Position numbers and translations under genes: made by a program. Shown in pieces: positions 46,550 through 57,327 of a stretch of 64,000 nucleotides of DNA (position 1 is its first letter; every line of letters begins with the position of its first letter). The DNA is from Lactifluus volemus. Taxonomy: Eukaryota > Basidiomycota > Agaricomycetes > Russulales > Russulaceae. Location: assembly GCA_022376515.1 (NCBI GenBank), contig WTXI01000026.1, positions 310,001 through 374,000 on the forward strand, in the 5' to 3' direction. The notes beneath the pieces were generated by a model that saw only the letters and a program-made list of their open reading frames with translations, did not search any database and was not told the origin of the DNA.

Positions 46550-47115
46550 ATGACGCCTTTCTCACACGTCCGGCAAGCCAACCTCTGGGGCGGTCCCGAA
46601 TAGGCTGACCACCAGCATCGTGGATGTTTCCAGGGAACCTGACTCTTCCGCCCAACTGATGGCTGTTGCAACCGCTGCTAGCACAGATGCCTCGAATGTT
46701 CCCTCCAACCCTATGCTTTCTCGTTCCCACCTTGCCGTTCAACTCGTATCGTCCCACTTTGAATCCATACAGCGCAGCTTCAAGGTACCAGCTTCCGTCG
46801 ACCTATCTTACAACGGCTTCGAAGTATCCTTCTCAACTGCCTCTGTACCCTGGGTTGGTGACTCTGCCGCTGTGTCCATACTCGCTGACGTGGGTGGACC
46901 GCGCTTTTGAGATCACGCCCGCGCCATCTAATGCAGCGCTGCATCGGTACATCAAGGACCTCGCCCATGTGCATATGGACCTTATTCCTACGCAGGCTGC
47001 GGAGAACGAAAGCACCGACCCGGCTATCGTGCAGCTGGAGCTGTGGATCAAGTCGGAGCAGGAAGCCACACGAAGGTGGATGAAGTGCACATCAGGAAAA
47101 GTTGAATTTAATTGA
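46550..47115 (+). CDS. Hypothetical protein, possibly truncated by a repeat element
   Basis: A short frame from ATG at 46550, then a frame SHLAVQLVSSHFESIQRSFK, and a third, AFEITPAPSNAALHRYIKDL followed by IVQLELWIKSEQEATRRWM, have protein-like composition. They could be exons of one gene, but I could not join them cleanly. The last frame stops at 47115, exactly where the TTAA-rich inverted-repeat element begins, so the 3' end may be lost. Family unknown; a faint resemblance to helical co-chaperone-type proteins is too weak to call. Confidence 0.3.
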
Positions 47116-47659
47116 CACACCCTTAAATGTCCTTAAAACTACTTAACACTCATTAACCACTGGTTCAATGAGGTTTAAGGAACTATTTTTTAAGTAAAAT
47201 ATTAATTGTAATAATTGATGCAAGCAAAAGTTTCATCAGGAAAACGTCATATTTGCTTACGCTAATTAATGGTGCTTACTTTGCTTAATGGTCTTAATTA
47301 TGGTCTTCTGCTTAATAAAAAATTTCTGTTTTTTGGTTTAAGCACGTTAAGCACATTAATCACATTAATCCACACTTAGCACAACTAAGCAAATTTTATT
47401 ATGACCAATAATGAAAATTAAGCAAACTTTAATCACACTAAGTAAACCAGTAGTTTAAGCAAACTAAGAGAATTTTAAGAGGCTTTTAATCATGCTAAGC
47501 AAATTGAAGTATTTTATGTAATTTAATTAAAGTCCGAAAAATATGCAAAGTCATGAAATTTTCACTAAGTCGTTCCCATGCACCAACCACGTGCATCTTT
47601 GTTTGTTCTTATTTGCATGATGTTGATTTTCGTGCATTTTCGTGCCAAGTCTTCTGTCC

Positions 47660-47664
47660 CTCCC
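47660..47664 (+). repeat. CTCCC target-site duplication, left of solo LTR
   Basis: CTCCC, repeated at 48607-48611 on the other side of the LTR. Confidence 0.8.
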
Positions 47665-48606
47665 TGTCACGGTTCGCAGGGACCGTGGCTCGAAGTGAGC
47701 GTCGTTCTGGTTGGCTATTTGCTGTGGCGAGTCGGACAAGACTAGCAACACCAAATAGTCGATTCTAGCACGCGCAGGCAAGGTCCTGTGTGGAGTAGAC
47801 TTGACTGTGCGAACTCTGGGTGTCTGTATCGCGCGAGACGGGCTAGCGGGCCGGCGCACGCGATGGTCGGAGTTACCGTTCCCAAAAGGGATAGACGGTG
47901 GCAGATGGGTTAATGACGATGTGTAGGTTCAACCGCAACACGGGCGCGAGTGTAATTGGAATGCAAGAGATACTCGCCTTCCAAGGACACTCGTGAGAGG
48001 TTGAACTAAGGTTCGAGGGCGGACGCGAACGCGGGGTGAGAAGTGGGGACTACTTCTCACAGCGCGTTCGTATTAGGGTTCAGGCGTCTGGGGACTTGTT
48101 GCACGGAAATGGAACAAGTTCACAGATGTCTGATCGTGGCGCGAAGTACCTAGATCAAGGTACGAAGAGGGGATTCACAAGAAGAGAGGAGGAGATGCGA
48201 TGCGAGTGTGAGCAGGAAACAATGAACTGCGATTCTAGACGAAGCTGAAGCTGGGGCTTTAGCTCGTCTACAGGGCCCTATTTATGCGTACAGAGGGCCA
48301 GCCAACTATCCTACAAAGGTCACAGTACAGTAGCGAAGTCAGAACTATTGACTAAGGACCTGAGTCAGTTCTGATGACTCAAGAACTGACTCAGTGCGTC
48401 TGACTCAAGATCTGAGTCAAGAACGCTGACTCAAGATTTGAGTCATGATCCCTGAGTCAAATACACGTCCAAAACGGCGACGCACAGCCCCTAGAAGCGG
48501 AACAGAAGGGGCTGGCCAAGGAAAGGGATCCTAGGTCACAACACAAGTCGAAAATCAGACGGAAAATAGTCAGAAATGGGCCGGGCGGCCCGCATATCCG
48601 TAACAC
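47665..48606 (-). mobile_element. Solo LTR, gypsy family B, reverse orientation
   Basis: 942 bp, the reverse complement of the LTR at 59611-60546 along its whole length with few differences. On the minus strand it starts TGTTACGG and ends CCGTGACA. A 5-bp duplication CTCCC flanks it, so it is the product of LTR-LTR recombination after a complete insertion into the TTAA-rich element. Confidence 0.93.
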
Positions 48607-48611
48607 TCCCT
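48607..48611 (+). repeat. CTCCC target-site duplication, right of solo LTR
   Basis: CTCCC, same as 47660-47664. Confidence 0.8.
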
Positions 48612-49890
48612 CCCCTCTGTCGTCGTCGCCCCTGTGTTGAGGACTCCGCTGTTGTCACCACGGCTGGCTCACCGTCTGGCGCTGCCACACGTCTTGCCCT
48701 CTCTCCTTGCCGTCTCCGGGGCCTCTGTCGCCACCGCTCGCCGCCTTGCGCTGCCACAAGCCTCAGCGTCCCCACGTTCTCTTTGCCACCGCATTTCCCC
48801 CCCCTTTTTTCCCCCCGCGCAAACGCGTCTCAATGCTGCTTCCTCTGCCTCTGCCTCTGCCTCTGCCTCTGCCTCTGCCTCTGCCTCTGCCTCTGCCTCC
48901 ACCGCGTCATCCTCTGCCTCCTGCACCTGCGCCGCGTCCACGCCCTCGCCTCCTTCGCATCGCTTCCTCCTGGAACCACTGGGCTGGGCTGCGAGGGGTC
49001 CACGGCGCACGCTGCCTGCGCCGCGCCTTCTGCGCCACCTCTCCGGTATGTTGTACGCTACCTCACCCCAACGCTTCCTGACCCTTTTTTTTTGTTCGCC
49101 TTCACCTCTGCCTCCGCCTCCTCCTGTGGCGCCGCCTCCCCTGCCTGCACCACCCCTCCTGCGCCTTCTGTGCACTTCCGTCCCCTCCGCCGTCCCCGCG
49201 CCTCCTCCGCTTCCCGCGCCTCCCGCGCCTTCTCCCGCGCCTCCTCCTGCCCCTCCCGCGGCATTTCCTGGGCTTCCCGCGCCCCGTGCCTCCTCCCTTG
49301 GCCCTCGCCTCCTCCCGCGCCTCCTGCGCCTCCGCCTCCACCACCGCCTCCTCGTTGGATCGCGTTGGAGTCTGGCGGGCGCATTTCCCGGTTGCAGGCC
49401 ATCGAGCTGGCCTCTATCAATCTCAGGAAGCTCTTGTGTCGCAACGGAAACAAAGGAAAATCTGAGCTGGTAGCCACACCCGCCCGTTGTGTCACGACTT
49501 TACCCATATCTCGCCGATTACATCCCACTCTTTCAGCACTACAGGAGGGTCACTCATACTTTGCCTCTCAGGGGACGCTTCTTCTGCACCATCTACCTGG
49601 TCTTCCAAGAGCAGCACTCTCAGCCCACCGATGGACACAAACCCGGTCCTGAGCGGAGCGTACTCGAGTTCGAAATCCCAGAACCCTTCTCCCCTTTTTG
49701 TCGTTCCGCCTGTCGTCGCTGCCTCCACACCACCAACCCTTCCATCGTCCCTTTTTTTGTCCCGGTCACCGCTGCTGTTAATCAAAGAATCGGAGGGGGT
49801 AGGAACGGCGAGCGTGATGGGTGGCACCAGCAGCGTCGACGCACCGAGGAAACGCATTGCACTGCGTAGCTTTAAGTTTTCGTGACACTT
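48612..49890 (+). other. GC-rich, Pro/Ala/Ser-coding low-complexity interior
   Basis: Long open frames occur in several phases and on both strands only because the sequence is C-rich and poor in A/T. The translations are runs of Pro, Ala, Ser and Arg. From about 49350 onward one frame (ISRLQAIELASINLRKLL; another with LADYIPLFQHYRRV) looks more protein-like. It may be a remnant of a coding region of the surrounding element. I do not recognise it and assign no CDS. Confidence 0.4.
48842..48899 (+). repeat. (CCTCTG)n microsatellite
   Basis: Nine consecutive CCTCTG hexamers followed by CCTCC, coding for Ser-Ala or Leu-Pro repeats depending on frame. Confidence 0.93.
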
Positions 49891-50404
49891 CTCATCTCCG
49901 GGCGTGATCGGCTCTGGTGGGGGGAGGAGATTACTAGTCTTAGATATTCATGTTGTAGTTTTACTCCAATATATAATTTTGATGCCTATAAAATTGTGTG
50001 ATTGAAAATATCAAATTGTGATGAAAATTTCAAATTAGTTAAAAATGTGAAAGGTGCTTAATGTTACTTAGATCTTGCTTAATTAGCTTAATTAAGCAGA
50101 ATGCGCTTAATTAAGCAGAATGAGCTTAATTCAGCAACGGGCTTGTCTTACGGTGCTTAATCAAGGTAGCTTAACTTGTGCTTAATTCTTCTTAATGCTT
50201 GCTTAACCTGCTTAATGATGACATTAAGCACACTAATCACACTTTAAGCACGTTAAGCAAATATGACATTTTCCTGATGTTATTGAAATAATTAGATCCT
50301 TCTCATTAAACCTGCTTAAGGTGACTGCTTAAGCAAGTTCACAAACTTAAGAGCAGGCTAATAAAGTGCAACAAATGCTTAAGAGTGGTAGTGATGGATG
50401 TGGG

Positions 50405-50600
50405 TGTCATGGTTCACAGGGACCATGGCTTGAAGTGAGCATTGTTTGGTATCAGTGATTTGTACTATTTTGTAGTGACAAGTCAGACAAGACTTGGCAC
50501 CCCAAATAGTCAATAAAGAATGTGCAGGCAAGTTCCTGTGAGGGATAGACTTGACTGTGTGAACTCTCAGGTTTGTATCATGTGAGGTGGGTAGCATGGG
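50405..50600 (-). mobile_element. CpG-free remnant of a family B LTR
   Basis: It aligns to the start of the solo LTR at 47665 (TGTCAYGGTTCRCAGGGACC and on through AGACTTGACTGTG). Nearly every CpG of the intact copy is TG or CA here, and no CpG remains in about 200 bp. Truncated at 50600 against another LTR fragment. Confidence 0.8.
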
Positions 50601-50630
50601 TGTTACAGCTCGACTAGGGCCGGGTCCCAA
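50601..50630 (-). mobile_element. 30-bp end of a family A LTR
   Basis: TGTTACRGCTCGACTAGGGC and the next ten bases match the terminus at 52019 in 29 of 30 positions. A scar of an older nested insertion. Confidence 0.7.
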
Positions 50631-51109
50631 TGTTATGGACTGACACGTGGTTGCTGACTCATACTATACATTTTCGGACTGATGACTCATTTCTGCTGAC
50701 TCCTTGCTTATGCGAATGGACTGCCGATCGCTTTGTTTCAGATCGCTTACTTATTTTTCTCATGATACAGCCTCACACAGCACCGTACAGCTGCAAGTAA
50801 CAGCCACATGCACAGGATGACTTGCTGATTCCTGAAATATGTTTCAAACCCTGAAAGCTGTACGAAGATCACAGCCCCTATGGCTGTGTACATAGCCTCG
50901 TCTTCTTGTATATAAACCTTGTACTTTCTGCCCTAGAGACCTTAAGTCTCAGTTTTGTTTCGCAATCCAAGTCTTCTATCTATTAGAATCTTGCTTGCCT
51001 AGAAGCATCAGACCTGAGAGAACCCTCTTGACATCACACTCTTCGACTTCTTGACACTTTGGTCTTATCCCTAAGCCCAAAGCCCTTGACCTCTGAAATG
51101 CTCTTGACT
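50631..51109 (+). mobile_element. Probable partial LTR of a further family
   Basis: Starts TGTTATGG, close to the TGTTACGG start of the other LTRs, and has a TATA-like TATATAAA at about 50909-50916. It lacks an end because gypsy element A begins at 51110. The rest may lie beyond element A, outside the window. Only the start and TATA support it. Confidence 0.45.
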
Positions 51110-51625
51110 TGTTACGGAATGCAGGACACGTTGGACCCTATGCTTCCCTAACCCGCTTACTCATCCTGATGACGTCCCATCCACATTGTCTCTATTGTGC
51201 TGACTGTTTTATTGTTCTGATTGTGCTATTGTCTGTCCCAGTTAGTCCAGTGTTATTGTTCCGAGCCTCTATTGTTCTCGCGTTCTATTGTCTTGACCCT
51301 TTGCTTATTGTCCACCCTAGTTTGGTAGAACAATTAGCGTATGTTGTATAAGTAGGCCTCAGCTGGTAGCTTGTACCCCAGCTTCGGCTTTAACCTGAAT
51401 CGACTTGTTCCCCTCTCCTAAAAGACAGAACTTCTCTTCCTCCCCCTCCTCTCTTTCTCTCCCCCCTCTTACACGCCCTAATAAGGCTACTGAAGCTTGG
51501 TGGTTGTGCTACAACACCACAGGGCTCTGCGCGTCGTTACCTTGGGTAACCCTGAGCCTAGGTCTTAGGAGAGACCAGAATTACTTGAACCCTAGTTGGG
51601 ACCCAGCCCTAGTCGAGCCGTAACA
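51110..51625 (+). mobile_element. 5' LTR of gypsy element A
   Basis: 516 bp, TGTTACGG...CCGTAACA. A reverse-complement copy is at 52019-52531. It carries nine ATTGT motifs (51185-51311), a TATA box (51347-51350) and the R-region segment AGCTTCGGCTTT (51380-51391). Confidence 0.92.
51185..51391 (+). promoter_or_regulatory. ATTGT array, TATA box and start region of LTR A
   Basis: Nine ATTGT pentamers in 127 bp, mostly as (C/T)TATTGT(C/T), precede TATAAG at 51347. ATTGT is the core bound by HMG-box (SOX/Rox1-like) proteins. AGCTTCGGCTTT starts 33 nt after the TATA, where transcription should begin. Confidence 0.55.
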
Positions 51626-51637
51626 AAAGCCGAAGCT
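51626..51637 (+). other. Putative self-priming primer-binding site, element A
   Basis: AAAGCCGAAGCT lies immediately after the LTR end (51625). It is the perfect 12-nt complement of AGCTTCGGCTTT (51380-51391) at the predicted 5' end of the transcript, as in Tf1-type self-primed reverse transcription. Confidence 0.75.
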
Positions 51638-51639
51638 CT

Positions 51640-54161
51640 TCCTTAGTAGATGACCACTTGGGACTATCTATGACAACCAATCTATCTGCGGATCAAAGAA
51701 TTGTTGATTGACGCACACTTGAACAAGAACGAGGCAATACAGAAACAGTATAACGCCAAATGAAGATCGGAGCAAAGGTGCTGGAAAGAAGTCAGCATTT
51801 CTGGTGTACGCACCATTGGGCACCTAGAAACAATCTTGGGTGCAGGAACGGAATTGTTCCAATCTGAACAAGGAAACACGTTGATCCTCTATCTACCAGA
51901 GGATCACATTGCCTTCCATATGCAAGGCTGGACAGGAATAACGACAGGTCTTTAATCGTTGTCTGGGACACAAACGAAGACGACCTAGGAACTAGAATCA
52001 TTCCCAGAGAGGACGACGTGTTACGGCTCGACTAGGGCCGGGTCCCAACAAGGGTTCTGGTTGTTCGGGTCTCTCCTAAGACCTGGGCTCAGGGACACTC
52101 CAAGTGTCGACGCGCTGAGTCCTGTGGTGTTGTAGCACAACCACCAAGCTTCGATGACCCTACTAGGGCGTATAGGAGGGTAAGAGAAGAGAGGGAAGAG
52201 GAGAGGAGAAGATCTGTCTTTCTGGAGAGTGAAATGAGTCGATTTGGGTTAAAGCCGAAGCTGGGGTACAAGCTACCAGCTGAGGCCTACTTATACAATC
52301 TATGCTAATTGTTCTACCAAACTAGGGTGGACAATAAGCAAAGGGTCAAGAACAATAGAGAACTAGAACAATAGAGGCGCGAGACAATAACACTGGACCA
52401 ATCGGGACGAACAATAGAGCATCAGGACAATAGAACAGTCAGCACAATAGAAACAATGTGGAAGGGACGTCATCAGTGTGAGTAAGCGTGTTAGGAAGCA
52501 TAGGGTCCAACGTGTCCTGCATTCCGTAACACGATGACTTAACCATCGAACAGAAAGGAAGCATCAGATTCTTGGAAGATAGAAGACAAACGCACCAACT
52601 CTACCAGAAACCGACGACCTATCACTCCTATCACGTAGAAGAGAGATCGAGAACCAAGTACAGATCCCCCTGCGAATTCATCAACAACCAGTGGTACAAC
52701 ATCTATTGGTCAAACAGCGAGTATTGGACCGATCCCATGATGAAGTTCACCAAATATGACTACATCCTCAATGAGCTAGCTTTTTCCCCTTCTATGCAAG
52801 CGTCAGAAGCCAGTGAAGACAAGAGTGAGGATGGAGATGGAGCAACATCCCCCCAACAGGACTCGGCAGGAGCAAACTCCTCCTCCGGTGACAGCCAAGG
52901 CAGAGAACCCCCGCCCACGCAGGAAAACGAAGAACCAAGATTAATCACACCAGTCACCCCCATAGACCATGCCATGAGTGCCCTTAGCATCACCTCACCA
53001 ACCCCCATGTTTACTCGCTCAGCAACTCTGACGCAGCCAACCCAAACCACGGCAATGGCCGGACCAAGCCAGGGTGGTGGTGGTGGCGGTAGTGGCGGTG
53101 GTGGCAGTGGTGGTGGTGGTGGTGGCAGCGGTGGCGGCGGTGGTGGAGGTGGGGGTGCAGCAGCTGCAGCAGTCGGAGCCCAGCCAGTTGCCCCGCCAAG
53201 AAATGGCTTGAAAGGGATTCCACCTATGCTGTTCAAAGGAGACAAAAGTCTGTATGACGTCTTCAAAACCGAGTGGAGGATGTACAAAGCCATCAATCGA
53301 AACCACGATGACATGCTTGTCCCCTATAATCGCGTCATGACGATGCTAGGGATGGTCAAAGGACCTTTGGTGTCAGCATGGGTGCAAGACTACCTGGACA
53401 CGATCGAGCAAGAAGTGGTTCAGCATGGAGAAAATGCAGAAATCCTCTGGATCAATTTCGAGGATGCTTTGGACGATGCCTTCAAAGACACTAACGAAGA
53501 AGACGATACAATCACAAGGCTAGAGCACTTAGAGATGAAGAAAGGAAACCTAGCCCAGTATACGGCCGAGTTCAATCGTCTCAGAAAGAAGGCAGGATGG
53601 GACGCCGACAGTAATGGCACCATCAGAATGTACAAGAGGGGACTAGACCTAGGGCTCCTCACCAGCATGCTCAAACAAGTAGGGGCCAACCCAAACACCC
53701 TGAAAGACTGGCAGGAGCTGGCCACTCAGCACCACGACGCGTACCAACAATTGAGGCATGAAATCCGCTTCAGGAAGGACGTTCCCCGGTGGGCCAGCCA
53801 GCTCATGGCCAAAAAGAAGGAAACCCCCCCTCAGAAAGACCCTTGGGCCATGGACATTGATGTCACCAGAACTGACTCAACCAAAGCGGATGAAAAGCAG
53901 AGGCTGAGGAGGGAAGGGCGGTGTTTCTTCTGCAAGGAACAGGGCCACCTCTCCAGAGATTGCCCTAAGAAGAAAAAGGAAAGCAATCCCAGACCGTCAC
54001 AGCAGCCCAGGGCTAGAGCCAGCAAGAAGGAGGACGATGAAGCCACGCAAGTCAGTGACGACGAGGACCCCATCCAGATGCTCCGGAGCATCAGAGCCAA
54101 AATTGGGAAAGGAGCCTTCAACGCCGCCTTGGATGGGTTGGTAGAAGAAGAGGATTTTTGA
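51640..54161 (+). pseudogene. Gag of element A
   Basis: The 5' part (51640-51890) lacks a single open frame. From about 51867 the frame runs LIVVWDTNEDDLGTRI into the site of the solo LTR (52019-52531) and resumes exactly in frame after it (DLTIEQKGSIRFLEDRR). The rest (to 54161) has a glycine-rich linker (about 53070-53155), a capsid-like helical domain (MLFKGDKSLYDVFKTEW to DWQELATQH) and one zinc knuckle CFFCKEQGHLSRDC. It ends EEDF-stop at GGATTTTTGA. Confidence 0.85.
52019..52531 (-). mobile_element. Solo LTR, gypsy family A, inside gag of element A
   Basis: 513 bp, the reverse complement of 51110-51625 with scattered differences. Flanks are CGACG (52014-52018) and CGATG (52532-52536), a 5-bp duplication with one transition. 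Its removal restores the gag frame (REDDDDLTIEQ). A family member inserted into its own relative and was later reduced to a solo LTR. Confidence 0.9.
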
Positions 54162-54193
54162 ATGGCTCGACCCGCGCAGCCTGGGTGCGAGCC
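54152..54193 (+). promoter_or_regulatory. Putative -1 frameshift signal between gag and pol, element A
   Basis: GGATTTTTGA (54152-54161) ends gag. A hairpin GGCTCG (54164-54169) / CGAGCC (54188-54193) follows two bases after the stop, and pol continues in the -1 frame. The same layout exists in element B at 62623-62663. Confidence 0.65.
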
Positions 54194-57100
54194 TGTCTTA
54201 CTCAAATATGTCGTATCTCGAGAACCAATACACTGGACATTCCCCTATCGTTCACAAGCGCGACCAAGACGGCTGCCGAAAAGGCACTACTCAATAGTGG
54301 TGCCACAGAAAATTTCATTGACCCGAGGATGGTGGAAAAACTGGGTCTGGGATCGATAGACCTCCAGGAGCCACGAACGGTGTTCAATGTGGATGGAACA
54401 GAAAACCAAGACGGGAAGATCACCAGTTACTGTCTCCTCAATATACTGCAAGGACGAAAGGAAGCAGCACAAGTCTTCTTCATCACGAACTTGGGCGAAG
54501 ATCAAATTATCTTGGGATATCCTTAGTTACGAGAGTTCGACCCCCAAATTAACTGGAAGGATGGGAAGGTTCGTGGCCCACCGATCAAGCTTTTCACCAC
54601 AGGGCGAAGCTGGAAGTTGAAGTGGGCAGCACGAAAGACGAGGGCATGCAAGACGAGTTTTAGCCAACAATGGGCACAACGAGAAGGAAAGGGGCAAAGC
54701 AAGGTGGCAGTCCCAGAACAGTTCCAGAAATACGCCAAAGTTTTCTCGGAAGAAGAAGCAAAATGTTTCCCCCCTTCGCGACCAGAGGACCTTGTTATCA
54801 CACTATTGCCAGATGCCCCAAAGACCATCAATTGCAAGACATACAAATTAACGGCGGAAGAAACCAAATCCATACGAACGTTCCTCACCGAGCAACAGGC
54901 CAAGGGTTACATCACGAGGTCGAAATCGGCATGGTCCAGCCCCTTCTTCTACATCAAAAAGCAGGATGGGAAGCTGAGGCCAGTTTATGACTACAGAAAA
55001 GTAAACGAATGGACGGTTAAGGACATGTACCCCCTTCCCCGTATCGACACTATCTTCGACCAGATGGGAGACGCTAGGCTCATGTCCAAATTCGACATTA
55101 GGGATGGGTATTATAACATCAGAATCCACCCCGATAGCCAGTGGATCACAGCAGTCAAAACGGATGAAGGCCTATTCGAAGCGAAGGTCATGCCCTTTGA
55201 ACTATGCAATGCGCCAGCTGCCTTCCAACGGATGGCAGATCGCATCTTTGCCGATCTAAAAAAGAAATACCCTCGATGGGTTCACTAGTACCTGGACGAC
55301 TTTCTCATCGTGATCCCTGATGACCCAGAACTGCATGACCAGATCACCAAGGAGTACTTGGAGATCCTGGAAAAGGAGTCGCTCTTCCTGAAACCAGAAA
55401 AATGTCAGTTCGCTAGGAAGGAGATAGAGTTTCTGGGATACATCATCGATCAGGGGACCATCCGCATCGACCCAAGTAAGAAGCATGGCCTAGCAGACTG
55501 GCCTCAACAACTGAAGTCAGTACGGGAGGTCCGCAGCACACTTGGGGTCTTGGGCTATCAATGGCAGTTCATTCCAGGGTTCGCAAATGTGGCTAGGCCC
55601 CTAACCAACCTATTAAAGAAAACGACCAAGTTTGAATGGACCAAGGAATGTATGAAGGCAGTAGACCAACTGATCAAGGCAGTCACTAGCGATCCGGTGT
55701 TACAGCGGCCTAATTTGGCCGAACCATTCGTACTGGAAGTGGACGCTTCGCAGTACGCGAGTGGGGCCATTCTCCATCAACCAGACAAGGACCAGAAGTT
55801 GCGCCCAGTAGGCTACTACTTGTGAACGTTCAACCAAGCTGAGAGAAACTATGATATCCACGATCGGGAACTATTGGCAATGGTCCGAGGGTTGGAACAT
55901 TGGCGACACCTCCTGCTAAGCTCCCCACACGTTGTTACGGTCATCAGCGACCACGCAAACCTCCAGTACTATCGGGAAGCCCACAAGATTAGCAGGCGAG
56001 TGGCACGCTACATCCCAAAGATGGCGGAATACAACATGAGGATTGTGCACTGGCCTGGAAAAACCAATAAAGCTGATCCACTGTCACGACGACCAGGGTG
56101 TGATCAGGGGGAGAACGATCATGAGGATGTATTGGTCCTACCCCCGGAACTCTTTGTACGTCTCTTCACTGAGGAACAATCGCTGGAGCAGGAAGTGGAA
56201 CGAGCCCAAGAGCGGCACCAACAGCAGTTGGAAGAATGGACAAAGACGGAAGGAGTACGAAAGCACCGGACACACTTTGGAACCAAGTGGTATCACCACG
56301 ACCGGTTGGCGGTCCCAGAAGACCCCGCAGTGCACCGAAGCATTCTACAAATGTACCACGATCACAAGACGGCAGGGCATCCAGGGATCATGAGAACTTG
56401 GTCCACAATAGCTAAGGACTATTAGTGGCCCACAATGAGAACGTTTACCACCAAGTATGTGCAAGGGTGTGCAACTTGCCAAAGCACCAAGAGTGGCACG
56501 ACCAGACCCAAAGTCCCTTTGGTGCCCATACCCCCAAAACAAAGCTACGCCCCGTATTTGACAATTGCCTTAGACCTAATCACAGACCTCCCAGAGTCGC
56601 AAGGCTACGATAGCATTCTGACCATCACCGACCACGACTGTAGCAAGGCAGCATTCTTTATTCCTTGCAACAAAACCATCGACAGTGAAGGAGTTGCGAG
56701 ATGCTATGCCAAAGAGGTGTTCCCCCACTACAGCCCCCCAAAGCGGGTGATTTCGGATCGCAATCTGTGTTTCGCATCAAAATGGACAAGAGAACTGTGT
56801 AGACAATTGGGGATCGACCAGAACATCAGTACGGCATACCACCCCCAGACAGATGGCCAATCGGAACGAACGAACCAATGGCTAGAACAATACCTACGCG
56901 TCTATGGAAACTTCCAACAGAATGACTGGGTCAGCTGGTTGTCTCTAGCCCAATTCGTACACAACTCGTGGATCAATGAAACAACAAAGCAAACCCCGTT
57001 CGACTTACTCATGGGACACACGCCCACGGTGTGGCAAACTGACAAGGAAGGGAAGATGCCAGCCGTAGAACAGCGCAAAGACTATCTGATGGAGAAACGT

Positions 57101-57322
57101 AACCAAGCGCGTCAAGCGATCCAAAGGGCGCAAGACCTCCTCCAGAAGTGGAATGTGCGAAAGAAGGGCAGACGGGCATATGAACCCTTCAAGGAAGGGG
57201 ACCAAGTTTGGCTAGACGGGAAGAACCTCAAAACGTCACACCCCTTCGCCAAGTTAGCCCCAAAAAGATACGGCCCATTCCCAGTGGTCCAGGTGATTAA
57301 CCCGGTGGTTTTCGAACTGAAA

Positions 57323-57327
57323 CTCCC
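57323..57327 (+). repeat. CTCCC target-site duplication, left of third solo LTR
   Basis: CTCCC, repeated at 58200-58204. Confidence 0.85.

Larger units (their letters stand above)
47115..50395. mobile_element. TTAAGC-rich inverted-repeat element, probably a decayed DNA transposon
   Basis: A/T-rich arms at 47115-47560 and 49930-50395 are packed with CTTAA/TTAAGC motifs and are inverse to each other. For example CATCAGGAAAA-GTCATATTTG on the left (47236 onward) matches the complement of the right arm (50255-50281) at similar distances from the ends (about 117 and 112 bp). The interior is a GC-rich low-complexity region, interrupted by a solo LTR. I found no transposase. The ends are not exactly defined. 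Confidence 0.5.

Noticed and set aside
47115..47560. A centromeric or satellite repeat based on A/T richness
   Set aside because: There is no tandem period. The inverse match to 49930-50395 fits transposon arms better.
48842..48899. Regular short repeats resembling a CRISPR-like array
   Set aside because: It is an uninterrupted hexanucleotide microsatellite without spacers, in a eukaryotic genome.
48576..49652. A 358-codon open frame and several others of 120-280 codons on both strands
   Set aside because: They arise from C-rich low-complexity sequence and a hexamer microsatellite. Translations are Pro/Ala/Ser/Arg runs in every frame, with no splice structure or family.
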